A DNA stretch of 64,000 nt from Ferriphaselus sp. R-1 (GCF_000746095.1 NZ_KN050808.1:15172-79171); one strand, 5' to 3'; numbered from the stretch's first letter, positions 44,703-54,756 are shown. Notes: generated by a model from the sequence alone, not told the origin. Numbers and translations: made by a program.

Positions 44703-47321
44703 TCAGGAGCGGGTCTCTACCTGTTGCAGTGGGCCACTCTCCTCGTACACCTCGCGCGGACGTGAACGACGGCGATTAGGCGCACGCGGAGCTTCGGCGG
44801 GGACGGCAGCCACGGTTGCACGCTTGCCCGGATCGGTCTCGATCTGGACCAGATCGCTAGCGGGGGCGGCGACTGCGGCCACGACCGGGGCGATAGCTGC
44901 GACGGCTTCCGCAGCGGGTGCTGCCTCGACCACGGTAGCCTCGATCGCGACCTCGGCCAGCGGAGCTAGCGCTTCAGCAACCGTCTCGGCGACTTCGGCC
45001 ACCGGCGCGGCGGTGGTTTCATCGACGGTCACGCTGGGCTCGGCATCCTGCGCAGGAGCCGTGACCGGAGTGGTCGCGACTTCAGCCGGAGCGGGCGCGA
45101 GCTCGTCACCTGCTTCGCTGGCGGCCACCTCGGCGGCGACTTCCAGCGCTACAGCGCTTTCACCGTTCTGCTGCTCACGGCGTTCGCGTTCGCGACGACC
45201 ACCACGGCGACCACGGCGACGACCTGCCTCACGCGCACCGTTCTCTGCCGTTGGCTCGACACCTGCCTCGGCTGCCGGGGCAGCGATCACTTCCGCTACC
45301 GCCTCTGGAGCGGGCTGCTCGGGGGCGGGACGCGGCTGGCGTGGCGGACGCGGTTCACGCGGTGGGCGTGGCTCGCGCGGCTGGCGTTCCTGACGCTCGC
45401 TAGCGGCTTCGGCAGGTTTGGCAGACTCCTGGCGGGCGGGCTTATCGGCAGACTTCTCGGGGCGTTCGCCGCGTGGCGCGTCGTCACGGTCACGGCGGTT
45501 GCGACCACGGCCACGACCACCTTCACGATTGCCGTCGCGGCCTTCACGCTCGCGGCGTGGCTGGGCGCTGCGCGGCTTCTCTTCTGCCGGTTTCTCTTCA
45601 ACCTTGGCTTCGCTCTTGTCGCCTGTCAGCCAGCCGAACAGCTTGCCGAGGATGGACGATTGCTTGGGCGCAGGGGCGGCGGGCGCGACTGGAGCGACCG
45701 GTTCGACATGCACCGGTGCTGGTTGCGCCGGGGTGATACCTTGTACGGCGGCCTGGGCGCGCACGGCCTTGGCCTCTTGCGAAGCTTTCACGGCAGATTC
45801 TTCGGCAGGCTTCTCGACCAGCTTGTAGCTGGCTTGCAGTACGTCGCCGGTCAGATCGTCCTGGCGCAGACGGGTGACGCTGTAGTGCGGTGTTTCCATG
45901 TGCGGGTTGGGGATGAGCGTGACCCCGACGCGCAGGCGTGACTCGATGCGGTGGATGTCGGCGCGCTTCTCGTTGAGCAGGAAGGTGGCAACATCGACCG
46001 GCACTTGCACGTGGATGGCGGCACTGCTCTCCTTCATCGCCTCTTCCTGGATGATGCGCAGGATGTGCAGCGCGGAGGACTCGGTGCCACGTATGTGGCC
46101 GATGCCGTTACAGCGCGGGCAGGGCGTGTAGGACAGTTCGCTCAAGCTGGGTTGCAGGCGCTGACGCGACAGTTCCAGCAGGCCGAAGCGCGAGATCTTG
46201 CCGGTCTGGACGCGGGCGCGGTCATAGCGCAGTGCATCGCGCAGGCGGTTCTCGACTTCGCGCTGATTCTTGCTGGACTCCATGTCGATGAAGTCGATCA
46301 CGATCAGGCCGCCCAAGTCGCGCAGGCGCAGTTGGCGGGCGATCTCGTCCGCCGCTTCAAGGTTGGTGTTGAAGGCCGTGGTCTCGATGTCGCCGCCGCG
46401 CGTGGAGCGGGCGGAGTTGATGTCAATGGCGGTGAGCGCTTCGGTGTGGTCGATCACGATGGCACCGCCGGACGGCAGGTTGACCTGACGGGCGTGAGCC
46501 GATTCGATCTGGTGTTCGATCTGGAAGCGCGAGAACAGCGGCACGTCATCGTGGTAGCGCTTGATGCGGTTCACGTTGGCCGGCATCACCGTGCCCATGA
46601 AGGCTTGTGCCTGCTGGAAGATGTCGTCGGTGTCGATCAGGATCTCGCCGATCTCGGGGTGGAAATAGTCGCGGATGGCGCGTACCACCAGGCTGCTTTC
46701 CAGATAGATCAGCGACGGTGCTTTTTCGCTCTGGGCGGCGCCTTCGATGGCATCCCACAGTTGCTTGAGGTAGTTCAAGTCCCACTGCAGCTCTTCCTCG
46801 TTGCGACCGATGCCGGCAGTGCGGGCGATGATGCTCATGCCTTGCGGCACTTCGAGGTGACTCAACACTTCGCGCAGCTCGTTGCGGTCCTCACCCTCGA
46901 CGCGACGCGACACGCCGCCGCCGTTAGGGTTGTTGGGCATCAGCACGATGTAGCGGCCAGCCAGACTGATGTAGGTGGTGAGTGCAGCGCCCTTGTTGCC
47001 GCGCTCGTCCTTTTCCACCTGAACCAGCAGTTCCTGGCCTTCCTTCAGCGCTTCCTTGATGGTGGGGCGACCGGTGGTGCCGGGTTGGTAGAACTGGGGG
47101 GCGACTTCCTTGAAGGGCAGGAAGCCGTGACGACTGCCGCCGTACTCGACGAAACAGGCTTCGAGGCTGGGCTCGATGCGGGTGATGACCGCTTTGTAGA
47201 TATTGCTCTTGCGTTGCTCTTTACCGGCAGTCTCAATGTCGAGATCGATCAGTTTCTGACCGTCGACAATGGCGACGCGGAGTTCCTCCGGCTGCGTCGC
47301 ATTGAACAGCATGCGTTTCAT
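44703..47321 (-). CDS. rne: Ribonuclease E
   Basis: RNase E starts decay and processing of most RNAs and scaffolds the degradosome. The 872-residue protein starts [20 protein letters not shown]. The S1 RNA-binding domain is at about 35-125. The catalytic region is at about 200-400, with the two active Asp in [18 protein letters not shown] and [20 protein letters not shown]. The Zn-link CPRCNGIG is near residue 405. Residues 510-872 are disordered and rich in Ala, Pro, Arg and Glu. They include a [15 protein letters not shown] stretch and a long Ala/Val/Glu-rich tail. Size and disordered arm favour RNase E over RNase G. A 428-bp untranslated gap separates it from divergent rluC, consistent with a long regulated leader as in E. 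coli. Confidence 0.95.
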   Translation of the reverse strand: MKRMLFNATQPEELRVAIVDGQKLIDLDIETAGKEQRKSNIYKAVITRIEPSLEACFVEYGGSRHGFLPFKEVAPQFYQPGTTGRPTIKEALKEGQELLVQVEKDERGNKGAALTTYISLAGRYIVLMPNNPNGGGVSRRVEGEDRNELREVLSHLEVPQGMSIIARTAGIGRNEEELQWDLNYLKQLWDAIEGAAQSEKAPSLIYLESSLVVRAIRDYFHPEIGEILIDTDDIFQQAQAFMGTVMPANVNRIKRYHDDVPLFSRFQIEHQIESAHARQVNLPSGGAIVIDHTEALTAIDINSARSTRGGDIETTAFNTNLEAADEIARQLRLRDLGGLIVIDFIDMESSKNQREVENRLRDALRYDRARVQTGKISRFGLLELSRQRLQPSLSELSYTPCPRCNGIGHIRGTESSALHILRIIQEEAMKESSAAIHVQVPVDVATFLLNEKRADIHRIESRLRVGVTLIPNPHMETPHYSVTRLRQDDLTGDVLQASYKLVEKPAEESAVKASQEAKAVRAQAAVQGITPAQPAPVHVEPVAPVAPAAPAPKQSSILGKLFGWLTGDKSEAKVEEKPAEEKPRSAQPRREREGRDGNREGGRGRGRNRRDRDDAPRGERPEKSADKPARQESAKPAEAASERQERQPREPRPPREPRPPRQPRPAPEQPAPEAVAEVIAAPAAEAGVEPTAENGAREAGRRRGRRGGRRERERREQQNGESAVALEVAAEVAASEAGDELAPAPAEVATTPVTAPAQDAEPSVTVDETTAAPVAEVAETVAEALAPLAEVAIEATVVEAAPAAEAVAAIAPVVAAVAAPASDLVQIETDPGKRATVAAVPAEAPRAPNRRRSRPREVYEESGPLQQVETRS

Positions 47322-47749
47322 TTTTATTCTTTCCCGCGCTCGTACACGGGCAGGACACTGCTACACGCGGCTAGCCGCGCGCCAGAAAATCTATAGTGCT
47401 ATCAGCAAGTTGTAATGGGAGCCGAAGGCGGTTCAAATCTGGTGCTCTGAGTAGTTATGTCTAAATTCGATGCCGCTATTTTGTGTGCGGCACCACTAAA
47501 ATTCCGCAGTGCTTTGAGCGCGTAAATCAATTACCATCACTGCTTTTACGGGAAGTTGCCGACTTGCTCCACTGCGGAGCACGCCAAGAGATGGTTCCAT
47601 CGGGGCGTTTCATCGGGGACCTACCGTCCGGTGAGAGACATTAACCGGGGGCGCGGGAGCGAGGCAACTGCTTGCCGGAACATCGGGATGGAGGTTGCGC
47701 CTCTCATCTCGTGCCGCTACCGTCACGCGAGCCGGGAGTATATTTCAAT
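47322..47749. other. Divergent intergenic region, probable rne leader
   Basis: This 428-bp stretch between rne (minus) and rluC (plus) holds no convincing gene. It contains several small inverted repeats, for example CGCGGCTAGCCGCG at about 47367-47380. On the minus strand there are A/T-rich stretches that could hold rne promoters, but none fits consensus well. In E. coli the rne 5' leader mediates autoregulation by RNase E; a similar role here is inference. The rluC ribosome-binding site (GGGAG) is at its right edge. Confidence 0.5.
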
Positions 47750-48691
47750 ATGAATCAGTTAAGCAAAGAATCTGTCACCTTTGTTGAGGTAGACGAGGGC
47801 AGTGCCGGGCAGCGCATCGACAATTTCCTGATCCGCCACCTCAAGGGCGTGCCCAAGAGCCATATCTATCGCATCCTGCGCGGCGAGGTGCGGGTGAACA
47901 AGAAGCGCATCGACCAGACGTACCGCCTGCAAGAGGGCGACCTGCTGCGCATCCCGCCGGTGCGGGTGGCGACGCGCGCAGAGGTCGAGTCTTTCGTTCC
48001 GGCGATGGAATTTCCGGTGCTCTTCGAGGACGATGCCCTCATCGCGCTGAACAAGCCTGCCGGAGTGGCAGTACACGGCGGCAGCGGGGTGAGCTTCGGA
48101 GTCATCGAGCAACTGCGCCGGGCGCGGCCACAGGCCAAATTCCTGGAGCTGGTGCACCGGCTCGACCGCGAGACTTCCGGCGTGCTGTTGATCGCCAAGA
48201 AACGATCCGCGCTCACCGCGATGCACGAGATCATGCGCGAGGGCAACAGCGACAAGCGTTACTACGCGCTGGTGCTGGGCGAGTGGAAGAACGCCCGCCA
48301 GCACGTCAAGTTGGCGCTGCATAAGTTCGATACCCCGCAGGGCGAGAAGCGCGTGATGGTGCGCGATGACGGCCAACCGTCGCACACCGTGTTCAATCTC
48401 AAACAGTCGTTGGGTGATTACACCCTGCTCGAAGCCGAACTCAAGACGGGCCGCACCCACCAGATACGCGTCCACCTGTCGCATCTGGGCTATCCCATCG
48501 CAGGCGACGATAAATACGGCGACTTCGCCCGCAACAAGGAACTGGCCAAGCTCGGCTTGAAGCGCATGTTCCTGCACGCCCATTCCATCACCTTCAATCA
48601 TCCGCTTAGCGGCGAACCGCTCGTACTCACGGCCCCGCTGGCTCCCGAGTTGCAACGATTTCTGGATGGATTGGCGCGGAGCGCGGGCTGA
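47750..48691 (+). CDS. rluC: 23S rRNA pseudouridine synthase RluC
   Basis: RluC makes pseudouridines 955, 2504 and 2580 of 23S rRNA (E. coli numbering). The ATG at 47750 (MNQLSKESVTFVEVDEG) gives 313 residues; an upstream in-frame extension to 47672 lacks similarity. The S4 RNA-binding domain is at about 20-80 (RIDNFLIRHLKGVPKSHIYR). The RluA-family catalytic Asp is in HRLDRETSGVLLIAKK, and LKTGRTHQIRVHLSHLGYPI is the other family motif. rluC divergent from rne is a common proteobacterial arrangement. RluC is favoured over RluA and RluD by length, by the S4 domain and by this neighbourhood. Confidence 0.9.
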   Translation: MNQLSKESVTFVEVDEGSAGQRIDNFLIRHLKGVPKSHIYRILRGEVRVNKKRIDQTYRLQEGDLLRIPPVRVATRAEVESFVPAMEFPVLFEDDALIALNKPAGVAVHGGSGVSFGVIEQLRRARPQAKFLELVHRLDRETSGVLLIAKKRSALTAMHEIMREGNSDKRYYALVLGEWKNARQHVKLALHKFDTPQGEKRVMVRDDGQPSHTVFNLKQSLGDYTLLEAELKTGRTHQIRVHLSHLGYPIAGDDKYGDFARNKELAKLGLKRMFLHAHSITFNHPLSGEPLVLTAPLAPELQRFLDGLARSAG

Positions 48692-48711
48692 GTTTGGTAT
48701 CATCCGCCGCC

Positions 48712-49596
48712 ATGAACACCTCTCCCGACTCCCTCCAGCGTTTCCTGTTTGAAGCCGCGCCGATACGCGGCGAATTCGTCCATCTCGATGCGAGCTGGCG
48801 CAGCGTGCTGGCGCGACATGACTATCCTTTGCCCTTGCGTAGCTTGCTGGGCGAGCTGATGGCAGCGGCGGCGCTGATGGCAGCGATGCTGAAATTGCAG
48901 CAAGGCTCGCTCATCTTGCAGATACAGGGCCATGGGCCGGTGAGTCTGTTGGTGGTGGAATGTTCCGGCGACTTGCAGGTACGTGCCACAGCCAAATGGG
49001 ACGGCGAACTGGCGGCGGGCAGCAGCGCTACCGAGTTGATCGGCGACGGGCGTTTCGTCATTACGCTCGACCAGAAGACTGGCGGCCAGGTCTATCAAGG
49101 CATCGTCGCGCTGGAAGGCGAGAGCGTCGCGGCGATGTTGCAGAACTACATGCTGCGCTCCGAGCAACTGGAAACTCATCTCTGGCTGGCGGCGGATGGC
49201 GAACACGCCGCCGGTCTGATGTTGCAGAAGCTGCCCGAGCAGGCAGGCGGCGACGACGATGCCTGGCCCCGCGTCGGTGCGCTGGCCGAGACGGTGACTG
49301 CGGCAGAGCTGCTGGCGCTGACCGCGCCCGAGTTGCTGCATCGCCTCTATCACGAAGAAGACGTGCGCCTGTTCGATGCCCAGCCGGTGGCGTTCGGCTG
49401 CTCCTGTTCGCGTGAGAACGTGGCCGAGATGCTGAAGATGATAGGCAGCGACGAAGTGGATGCCGTGCTGGAAGAGCAGGGCTCCATTCAGGTGTGCTGC
49501 GAGTTCTGCAACCAGTGCTACGTGTTCGAAGAAGACGACGTGGACGAGATCTTCGCTGCGCCGGCTGTTGTTACGCCAGACGAAATCCAGCACTGA
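48712..49596 (+). CDS. hslO: Redox-regulated chaperone Hsp33
   Basis: Hsp33 is a cytoplasmic holdase switched on by oxidation of a zinc-bound cysteine centre. I chose the ATG at 48712 ([20 protein letters not shown]), which gives 294 residues; six upstream codons in frame are unlikely. The N-terminal domain has [11 protein letters not shown] and [20 protein letters not shown]. The redox switch CxC...CxxC is present as GCSCSRE and CCEFCNQCY. Its spacing to rluC (20 nt) suggests a shared transcript, although a TATCAT hexamer lies 8 nt before the ATG. Confidence 0.94.
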   Translation: MNTSPDSLQRFLFEAAPIRGEFVHLDASWRSVLARHDYPLPLRSLLGELMAAAALMAAMLKLQQGSLILQIQGHGPVSLLVVECSGDLQVRATAKWDGELAAGSSATELIGDGRFVITLDQKTGGQVYQGIVALEGESVAAMLQNYMLRSEQLETHLWLAADGEHAAGLMLQKLPEQAGGDDDAWPRVGALAETVTAAELLALTAPELLHRLYHEEDVRLFDAQPVAFGCSCSRENVAEMLKMIGSDEVDAVLEEQGSIQVCCEFCNQCYVFEEDDVDEIFAAPAVVTPDEIQH

Positions 49597-49624
49597 CTCA
49601 GCCACTTCACGCCAGTCGGCGTGT

Positions 49625-49632
49625 GATAAAAT
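49625..49632 (+). promoter_or_regulatory. Probable -10 region of glyA promoter
   Basis: GATAAAAT followed by GCGCGCC lies 37 nt upstream of the glyA ATG; TAAAAT (49627-49632) is five of six to consensus. The -35 is not clear. The same -10 plus GCGCGCC discriminator pattern appears at thrS and, in looser form, at rpoE. Confidence 0.45.
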
Positions 49633-49669
49633 GCGCGCCTTTCTTAATTCGTCCGCTGGAAGGCTAGTC

Positions 49670-50917
49670 ATGTTCTCTCGCACAAACACCCTCGCTGTTA
49701 CCGATCCCGAACTTTGGGCTGCCATGCAGCAGGAGGTCGCCCGTCAGGAAGACCACATCGAACTCATCGCTTCGGAGAACTACACCAGCCCAGCGGTGAT
49801 GGAGGCGCAGGGCAGCCAGTTGACCAACAAGTACGCCGAAGGCTATCCGGCCAAGCGCTACTACGGCGGCTGCGAGTATGTGGACATCGCCGAGCAGCTG
49901 GCGATTGATCGCGCCAAGGCACTGTTCGGCGCGGAATACGCCAACGTGCAGCCGCACTCCGGTTCGCAGGCCAACCAAGCGGTGTACGTTTCCGTGCTGA
50001 AGCCGGGCGACACCATTCTGGGTATGAGCCTGGCCCACGGCGGCCACCTGACCCACGGCGCGTCGGTGAACATTTCCGGCAAGCTGTACAACGCGGTGCA
50101 GTACGGCCTGAATGACAAGGAAGAGATCGATTACGACGAAGTGCAGCGTCTGGCGCTGGAGCACAAGCCGAAGATGATCGTCGCCGGTGCATCCGCCTAC
50201 GCGCTGGTGATCGACTGGAAGCGCTTCCGCCAAATCGCCGACAGCGTCGGCGCTTACCTGTTCGTCGACATGGCGCACTACGCCGGTCTGATCGCTGCTG
50301 GTTACTACCCGAACCCGGTGGGCATCGCCGACTTCGTGACCACCACCACCCACAAGACCCTGCGCGGTCCGCGCGGCGGCTTGGTTCTGGCCAAGGCGGA
50401 ACACGAGAAGGCGCTGAACTCGGCCATCTTCCCGCAGTTGCAAGGCGGCCCGCTGATGCACGTCATCGCCGCCAAGGCCGTGGCGTTCAAGGAAGCTGGC
50501 AGCAAGGAATTCAAGGCCTACCAGAAGCAGGTGATCGACAACGCTCGCGTGATGGCCAAGGTGCTGGTCGAGCGCGGCGTGCGCATTGTCTCCGGTCGCA
50601 CCGACAGCCACGTGTTCCTGGTCGACCTGCAAGCCAAGCACCTGACCGGCAAGGACGCTGAAGCCGCGCTGGGCAAGGCGCACATCACCGTCAACAAGAA
50701 CGCGATTCCGAACGACCCGCAGAAGCCCTTCGTGACTTCCGGCATCCGCATCGGCACCCCGGCGATGACCACCCGCGGCTTCAAGGAACTGGAAGCCGAA
50801 AAGCTGGCCCACCTGATCGCCGACGTGCTCGACGCGCCGAATGACGAAGCCGTTCTGGCGCGCGTCGCTGGCGAAGTGAAGAAGCTGACAGCAGCGTTCC
50901 CGGTGTACGGCGCTTAA
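49670..50917 (+). CDS. glyA: Serine hydroxymethyltransferase
   Basis: GlyA is a PLP enzyme that interconverts serine and glycine while charging tetrahydrofolate with a one-carbon unit. The ATG at 49670 ([16 protein letters not shown]) after CTGGAAGG gives 415 residues, the family length; the frame is open further upstream only as a shadow of hslO. Motifs: [39 protein letters not shown], and the PLP lysine in [14 protein letters not shown] (about residue 230). Codon use is strongly GC-biased, as expected of a well-expressed gene. nrdR normally follows closely; here a 216-nt repeat-bearing gap intervenes. Confidence 0.97.
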   Translation: MFSRTNTLAVTDPELWAAMQQEVARQEDHIELIASENYTSPAVMEAQGSQLTNKYAEGYPAKRYYGGCEYVDIAEQLAIDRAKALFGAEYANVQPHSGSQANQAVYVSVLKPGDTILGMSLAHGGHLTHGASVNISGKLYNAVQYGLNDKEEIDYDEVQRLALEHKPKMIVAGASAYALVIDWKRFRQIADSVGAYLFVDMAHYAGLIAAGYYPNPVGIADFVTTTTHKTLRGPRGGLVLAKAEHEKALNSAIFPQLQGGPLMHVIAAKAVAFKEAGSKEFKAYQKQVIDNARVMAKVLVERGVRIVSGRTDSHVFLVDLQAKHLTGKDAEAALGKAHITVNKNAIPNDPQKPFVTSGIRIGTPAMTTRGFKELEAEKLAHLIADVLDAPNDEAVLARVAGEVKKLTAAFPVYGA

Positions 50918-50918
50918 G

Positions 50919-51129
50919 TTGTCAGTCGTGAGACGTAAGTCATTAGTGATCTGGCATCGTCTATCCAAGAATCCGTTCGCATTGAGCTTGTCGAAATGTG
51001 AGCGGATTCTTGTGCTTCGACAAGCTCAGCACGAACGGCTTTCAAGTTATGCCGGATCAATAGTTGGGTTTGTCGCCGCTGCGCGGCGAGCTTTAACTTA
51101 CGACTTACGTCTTGCGTCTTACGTCTGCC
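50919..51129. repeat. Composite intergenic element: inverted heptamer arrays around a palindromic repeat pair
   Basis: The left end (50921-50948) holds about four GTRAGWC-like heptamers (GTCAGTC, GTGAGAC, GTAAGTC, ATTAGTG). The right end (51095-51129) holds about five in inverse orientation (AACTTAC, GACTTAC, GTCTTGC, GTCTTAC, GTCTGCC). Between them is an inverted pair of 24-nt REP-like arms (50973-50996 and 51015-51038) containing TGAGCTTGTCGAA and its complement. A perfect 7-bp hairpin (TCGCCGC-TGC-GCGGCGA, 51073-51089) follows. There is no coding capacity. The layout resembles a small mobile or REP/REPIN-type element. Confidence 0.7.
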
Positions 51130-51133
51130 TCCA

Positions 51134-51613
51134 ATGAAGTGCCCCTTCTGCAAACACCCCGATACCCAAGTCATCGACTCGCGCGAGAACGATGAGGGCG
51201 ACAGTATTCGTCGTCGTCGTCGCTGCTTGTCGTGCGACAAGCGTTTCACCACCTACGAGACGGTGGAGTTGCGCATGCCGCAGGTGGTGAAGCAGAACGG
51301 CAATCGCGCCGAGTTCGATCCCGAGAAGTTGCGCAAGAGTTTCCGTCTGGCCTTGCACAAACGTCCGGTGCCGACTGAGCAGGTCGAGGCCGCTATCGAT
51401 CAGGTGACGCAACAGGTGTTCGCGCTGGGCGAGCGCGAGGTCGATTCCAGCGAGATCGGCGCGATGGTGATGGAAGCGCTGCGCAAGCTGGACAAGGTTG
51501 CGTTCATCCGCTTCGCCTCGGTCTATGAAGGTTTCGAGGATGTCGGCGACTTCGCCGATGTCATCAAAGAGCTGGGCAAGTCGCCCCGCCGCTCCCGCCC
51601 CGTTGCCCACTGA
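51134..51613 (+). CDS. nrdR: Transcriptional repressor NrdR
   Basis: NrdR senses ATP/dATP and represses ribonucleotide reductase genes. The 159-residue protein has the N-terminal zinc ribbon ([18 protein letters not shown] with [17 protein letters not shown]) and an ATP-cone domain (about 46-136; [39 protein letters not shown]). It starts at the ATG at 51134, only 4 nt beyond the repeat element, and no Shine-Dalgarno is visible, so the element may have displaced the original signals. ribD follows 1 nt after its stop. Confidence 0.96.
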   Translation: MKCPFCKHPDTQVIDSRENDEGDSIRRRRRCLSCDKRFTTYETVELRMPQVVKQNGNRAEFDPEKLRKSFRLALHKRPVPTEQVEAAIDQVTQQVFALGEREVDSSEIGAMVMEALRKLDKVAFIRFASVYEGFEDVGDFADVIKELGKSPRRSRPVAH

Positions 51614-51614
51614 G

Positions 51615-52727
51615 ATGGCGGACGCTGCCGACAGTCGCTGGATGGCTCAGGCGCTGCGGTTGGCGGAACGCGGTCTTGATACCACATCCCCAAATCCCCG
51701 CGTCGGCTGCGTCATCGTCAAGTATGGCGCGGTGGTCGGTGAGGGCTGGCATGAACGCGCCGGTGAGTCGCATGCCGAACCGCTGGCGCTGCTCGCCGCC
51801 GGTGAGCGCGCTTGTGGCGCGACCGCCTACGTTACTCTGGAGCCATGCAGTCACTTTGGCCGCACGCCACCTTGCGCCGACGCGCTGATCTCGGCGGGCA
51901 TCACTCGCGTGGTGGTCGCCATGCAAGACCCGAATCCGCTGGTTTCCGGTAACGGCATCGCCAAGCTGCGCGCGGCGGGTATCGCAGTCGAGTGTGGGTT
52001 GATGGAAGCGGCGGCGCGCGAGTTGAACCTCGGCTTCGTCAGTCGGATGACGCGCGGCCTGCCCTGGGTGCGCAGCAAGATCGCTGCCAGCCTGGATGGT
52101 CGCACTGCGCTGGCCAACGGTGTCAGCCAGTGGATCACCGGCCCCGAGGCGCGACAGGACGTGCAGCGCTGGCGCGCCCTTTCCTGCGCCGTGCTCACCG
52201 GCATCGGCACCGTGCTGGCAGACGACCCGCAACTCAATGTGCGCGATTCGGATCGCAGTCGCCAGCCGTTGCGCGTGGTGCTGGATAGTCAGTTGCGCAC
52301 GCCGCCAAGCGCCAGAATCCTGCGCTCCTCGCCTGCTGGCGGAAAAGCGGGCGTGCTGATCTATACCGTTACCGAAGATGCCGCCAGGATCAGTGCGCTC
52401 GAAGCGGCAGGTGCGCAGGTGGCGGTGCTTCCGGCTATAGGTCGGCAGGTTGACTTGCTCGCCATGCTGCGCGACCTGGCGCAACGCGGCATCAATGAGG
52501 TGCTGGTCGAGGCGGGGGCGACACTGAACGGCGCGCTGCTGCGTGGCGGCTGCGTGGATGAGCTGATCCTGTACCTTGCGCCGCAGTTGCTGGGCGATGC
52601 TGCGCGGGGTCTGGCCGCGCTGGGCGAACTCACGGCCCTGGATCAGCGCGTGACTCTGGTGTGGCGCGATGTGCGCCAGGTCGGGGGCGATCTGCGCCTC
52701 GTGGCGCGAGTCGGTCAAGCGCAGTAG
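51615..52727 (+). CDS. ribD: Bifunctional riboflavin deaminase/reductase RibD
   Basis: RibD carries out the second and third steps of riboflavin synthesis: deamination of the pyrimidine and reduction of the ribosyl chain. The ATG at 51615 (MADAADSRWMAQALRLAERG) gives 370 residues. The N-terminal deaminase has HAEPLAL (zinc His and catalytic Glu) and PCSHFGRTPPC. The C-terminal reductase (about 150-368) includes WVRSKIAASLDGRTALANG, SQWITGPEAR and LVEAGATLNGALL. ribE, which often follows, is instead about 7.5 kb downstream at 60240, and ribBA and ribH are not in the window. Confidence 0.95.
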   Translation: MADAADSRWMAQALRLAERGLDTTSPNPRVGCVIVKYGAVVGEGWHERAGESHAEPLALLAAGERACGATAYVTLEPCSHFGRTPPCADALISAGITRVVVAMQDPNPLVSGNGIAKLRAAGIAVECGLMEAAARELNLGFVSRMTRGLPWVRSKIAASLDGRTALANGVSQWITGPEARQDVQRWRALSCAVLTGIGTVLADDPQLNVRDSDRSRQPLRVVLDSQLRTPPSARILRSSPAGGKAGVLIYTVTEDAARISALEAAGAQVAVLPAIGRQVDLLAMLRDLAQRGINEVLVEAGATLNGALLRGGCVDELILYLAPQLLGDAARGLAALGELTALDQRVTLVWRDVRQVGGDLRLVARVGQAQ

Positions 52728-52738
52728 GCGAGTTTGCA

Positions 52739-52767
52739 TTTACGCTCACCCGCGCCGCTGTTAGAAT
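52739..52767 (+). promoter_or_regulatory. Sigma-70 promoter of thrS
   Basis: TTTACG (52739-52744), 17-nt spacer, TAGAAT (52762-52767), then a GCGCGCC discriminator. The expected start is near 52774, giving a leader of about 50 nt. The GC-rich discriminator would fit stringent control, as expected for translation genes. Confidence 0.65.
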
Positions 52768-52785
52768 GCGCGCCGGTTTTTGCTC

Positions 52786-52813
52786 AAGTGCGGCCTCGCC
52801 GCACTTTGTTTTT
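52786..52813 (+). terminator. Terminator-like hairpin in the thrS leader (possible attenuator)
   Basis: AAGTGCGGC-CTC-GCCGCACTT is a perfect 9-bp stem followed by TGTTTTT. It lies after the predicted thrS promoter and right before the AAGGAAG ribosome-binding site. It could end ribD transcripts, attenuate thrS transcription, or both. Confidence 0.7.
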
Positions 52814-52823
52814 AAGGAAGAAT

Positions 52824-54734
52824 ATGCCAGTCATCACCTTGCCGGACGGTTCACAGCGTAGTTTCGATCAGGCGATCACCGTCGCCGGGGTCGCGGCCAG
52901 TATCGGCGCGGGTTTGGCGCGTGCAGCTCTGGCGGGCAAGGTGGATGGCAAGCTGGTCGATACTTCGCACCTGATCGAGAGCGATGCGCAACTCGCCATC
53001 GTGACGGACAAGGATGCGGACGGGCTGGAACTGATCCGCCATTCGACTGCTCACTTGCTGGCCTATGCGGTGAAGGAACTGTTCCCCGAGGCGCAGGTGA
53101 CCATTGGCCCGGTGATCGAGAACGGTTTCTATTACGACTTTGCCTATTCGCGCCCGTTCACGCCGGAAGATTTGACCGCCATCGAGAAGCGCATGGCGGA
53201 GCTGGCGAAAAAAGATTTGCCGGTGACGCGCAAGGTGGTGGCGCGCGACGAGGCAGTGGCTTATTTCAAGTCGCTGGGTGAGAAATACAAGGCCGAGCTG
53301 ATCGAGGCGATCCCGGCTGATCAGGACGTGTCGCTCTACAGCGAAGGCGAATTCACCGACCTGTGTCGCGGCCCGCACGTTCCATCCACCGGCAAACTGA
53401 AGGCGTTCAAGCTGATGAAGGTGGCCGGGGCCTACTGGCGCGGCGATTCCAAGAACGAGATGCTGCAGCGCATCTACGGTACGGCCTGGGCGAAGAAGGA
53501 AGACCTCGACGCCTACCTGTTGCAGATTGAAGAAGCCGAGAAGCGCGACCACCGCAAGCTGGGCAAGCAGCTCGACCTGTTCCATATGCAGGACGAAGCG
53601 CCGGGCATGGTGTTCTGGCATCCCAAGGGCTGGGCGATGTGGCAGGTGATCGAGCAGTACATGCGCGGCGTGTATCGCGACAACGGTTATCAGGAGATTC
53701 GCTGTCCGCAGATCATCGACCGCGTGTTGTGGGAGAAATCCGGCCATTGGGAGCACTACAAGGCCAACATGTTCACCACCGAGTCGGAGAAGCACGACTA
53801 CGCCATCAAGCCAATGAATTGCCCCGGCCATGTGCAGGTGTTCAACTCCGACTTGCGCTCCTACCGAGAGCTGCCGCTGCGCTATGGCGAATTCGGCTCC
53901 TGCCACCGCAACGAGCCGTCCGGTGGTCTGCATGGCCTGATGCGGGTGCGCGGTTTCGTTCAGGATGATGGTCACGTTTTTTGCACGGAAGAGCAGATCG
54001 AGTCTGAAGTGACGGCATTCAATGCGCTGGTGCTCAAGGTGTACAAGGATTTCGGCTTCCATGAGGTGCGCGTGAAGCTGGCGCTGCGCCCCGAGAGCCG
54101 TGTCGGTTCCGATGAGATATGGGATAAGTCGGAATCCGCTCTGCGCGCCGCGCTGCGTGCGTCCGGTATGGAGTGGGAGGAGCTGCCGGGTGAGGGGGCA
54201 TTCTATGGCCCGAAGATCGAGTTCCATATCAAAGATGCCATTGGTCGTTCTTGGCAGTGCGGCACGATACAGGTGGACTTCTCCATGCCCGGACGTCTGG
54301 GCGCGGAGTATGTGGCTGAAGACAATAGCCGCAAGGTGCCGGTGATGCTGCACCGCGCCGTGCTGGGTTCGCTGGAGCGTTTCATCGGCATTCTGGTGGA
54401 AAATCATGCCGGTGCCCTGCCTCTGTGGTTGGCACCAATGCAGATGGTGGTAATGAATATCTCGCAGGCGCAGGAGGAATATGCCTCGCAAGTGGCTGAA
54501 ACCCTGAAAGCTGCCGGCTTGCGTGTGCAATCGGATTTGCGTAATGAGAAGATTACCTATAAAATCCGCGAACATAGCTTACAGAGGCTGCCTTATCAGC
54601 TGATTGTGGGTGATAAGGAAGTGGCCGCTGGCCTTGTTGCCGTGCGATCCCGGACAGGTGAAGACCTGGGGCAGATGACTGTGGAGGCGTTGTTGCAGCG
54701 CTTGAAACAGGAACTGGCGGGAAGCGCGGTTTAA
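52824..54734 (+). CDS. thrS: Threonyl-tRNA synthetase
   Basis: A class II synthetase of 636 residues. The ATG at 52824 ([15 protein letters not shown]) follows AAGGAAGAAT; the in-frame extension to 52734 is rejected because it runs through the promoter. Domains: TGS (about 1-60), the editing domain (about 60-225; [34 protein letters not shown]), the catalytic core (about 240-530; [48 protein letters not shown]) and the anticodon-binding domain (about 535-636). It heads the conserved thrS-infC-rpmI-rplT-pheST cluster. A terminator-like hairpin in its leader hints at regulated expression. Confidence 0.97.
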   Translation: MPVITLPDGSQRSFDQAITVAGVAASIGAGLARAALAGKVDGKLVDTSHLIESDAQLAIVTDKDADGLELIRHSTAHLLAYAVKELFPEAQVTIGPVIENGFYYDFAYSRPFTPEDLTAIEKRMAELAKKDLPVTRKVVARDEAVAYFKSLGEKYKAELIEAIPADQDVSLYSEGEFTDLCRGPHVPSTGKLKAFKLMKVAGAYWRGDSKNEMLQRIYGTAWAKKEDLDAYLLQIEEAEKRDHRKLGKQLDLFHMQDEAPGMVFWHPKGWAMWQVIEQYMRGVYRDNGYQEIRCPQIIDRVLWEKSGHWEHYKANMFTTESEKHDYAIKPMNCPGHVQVFNSDLRSYRELPLRYGEFGSCHRNEPSGGLHGLMRVRGFVQDDGHVFCTEEQIESEVTAFNALVLKVYKDFGFHEVRVKLALRPESRVGSDEIWDKSESALRAALRASGMEWEELPGEGAFYGPKIEFHIKDAIGRSWQCGTIQVDFSMPGRLGAEYVAEDNSRKVPVMLHRAVLGSLERFIGILVENHAGALPLWLAPMQMVVMNISQAQEEYASQVAETLKAAGLRVQSDLRNEKITYKIREHSLQRLPYQLIVGDKEVAAGLVAVRSRTGEDLGQMTVEALLQRLKQELAGSAV

Positions 54735-54742
54735 TTTTTGTT

Positions 54743-54756
54743 GGAGAACTGCAATA
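54743..54756 (+). promoter_or_regulatory. infC ribosome-binding site with ATA start codon
   Basis: GGAG (54743-54746) stands seven bases before ATA (54754-54756). Translation from ATA gives the conserved IF3 N-terminus; no ATG, GTG or TTG lies in the right place. A non-AUG start lets IF3 repress its own translation, as known for the AUU start of E. coli infC. Confidence 0.85.

Noticed and set aside
47418-47445. GGTTCAAATC, a tRNA T-loop-like string, in the rne leader
   Set aside because: The flanks do not form a five-pair T-stem, and no acceptor or anticodon stem fits around it.
50919-51129. The glyA-nrdR repeat considered as a full insertion sequence
   Set aside because: It is only about 210 bp with no coding capacity and no visible target-site duplication. 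At most a non-autonomous element.
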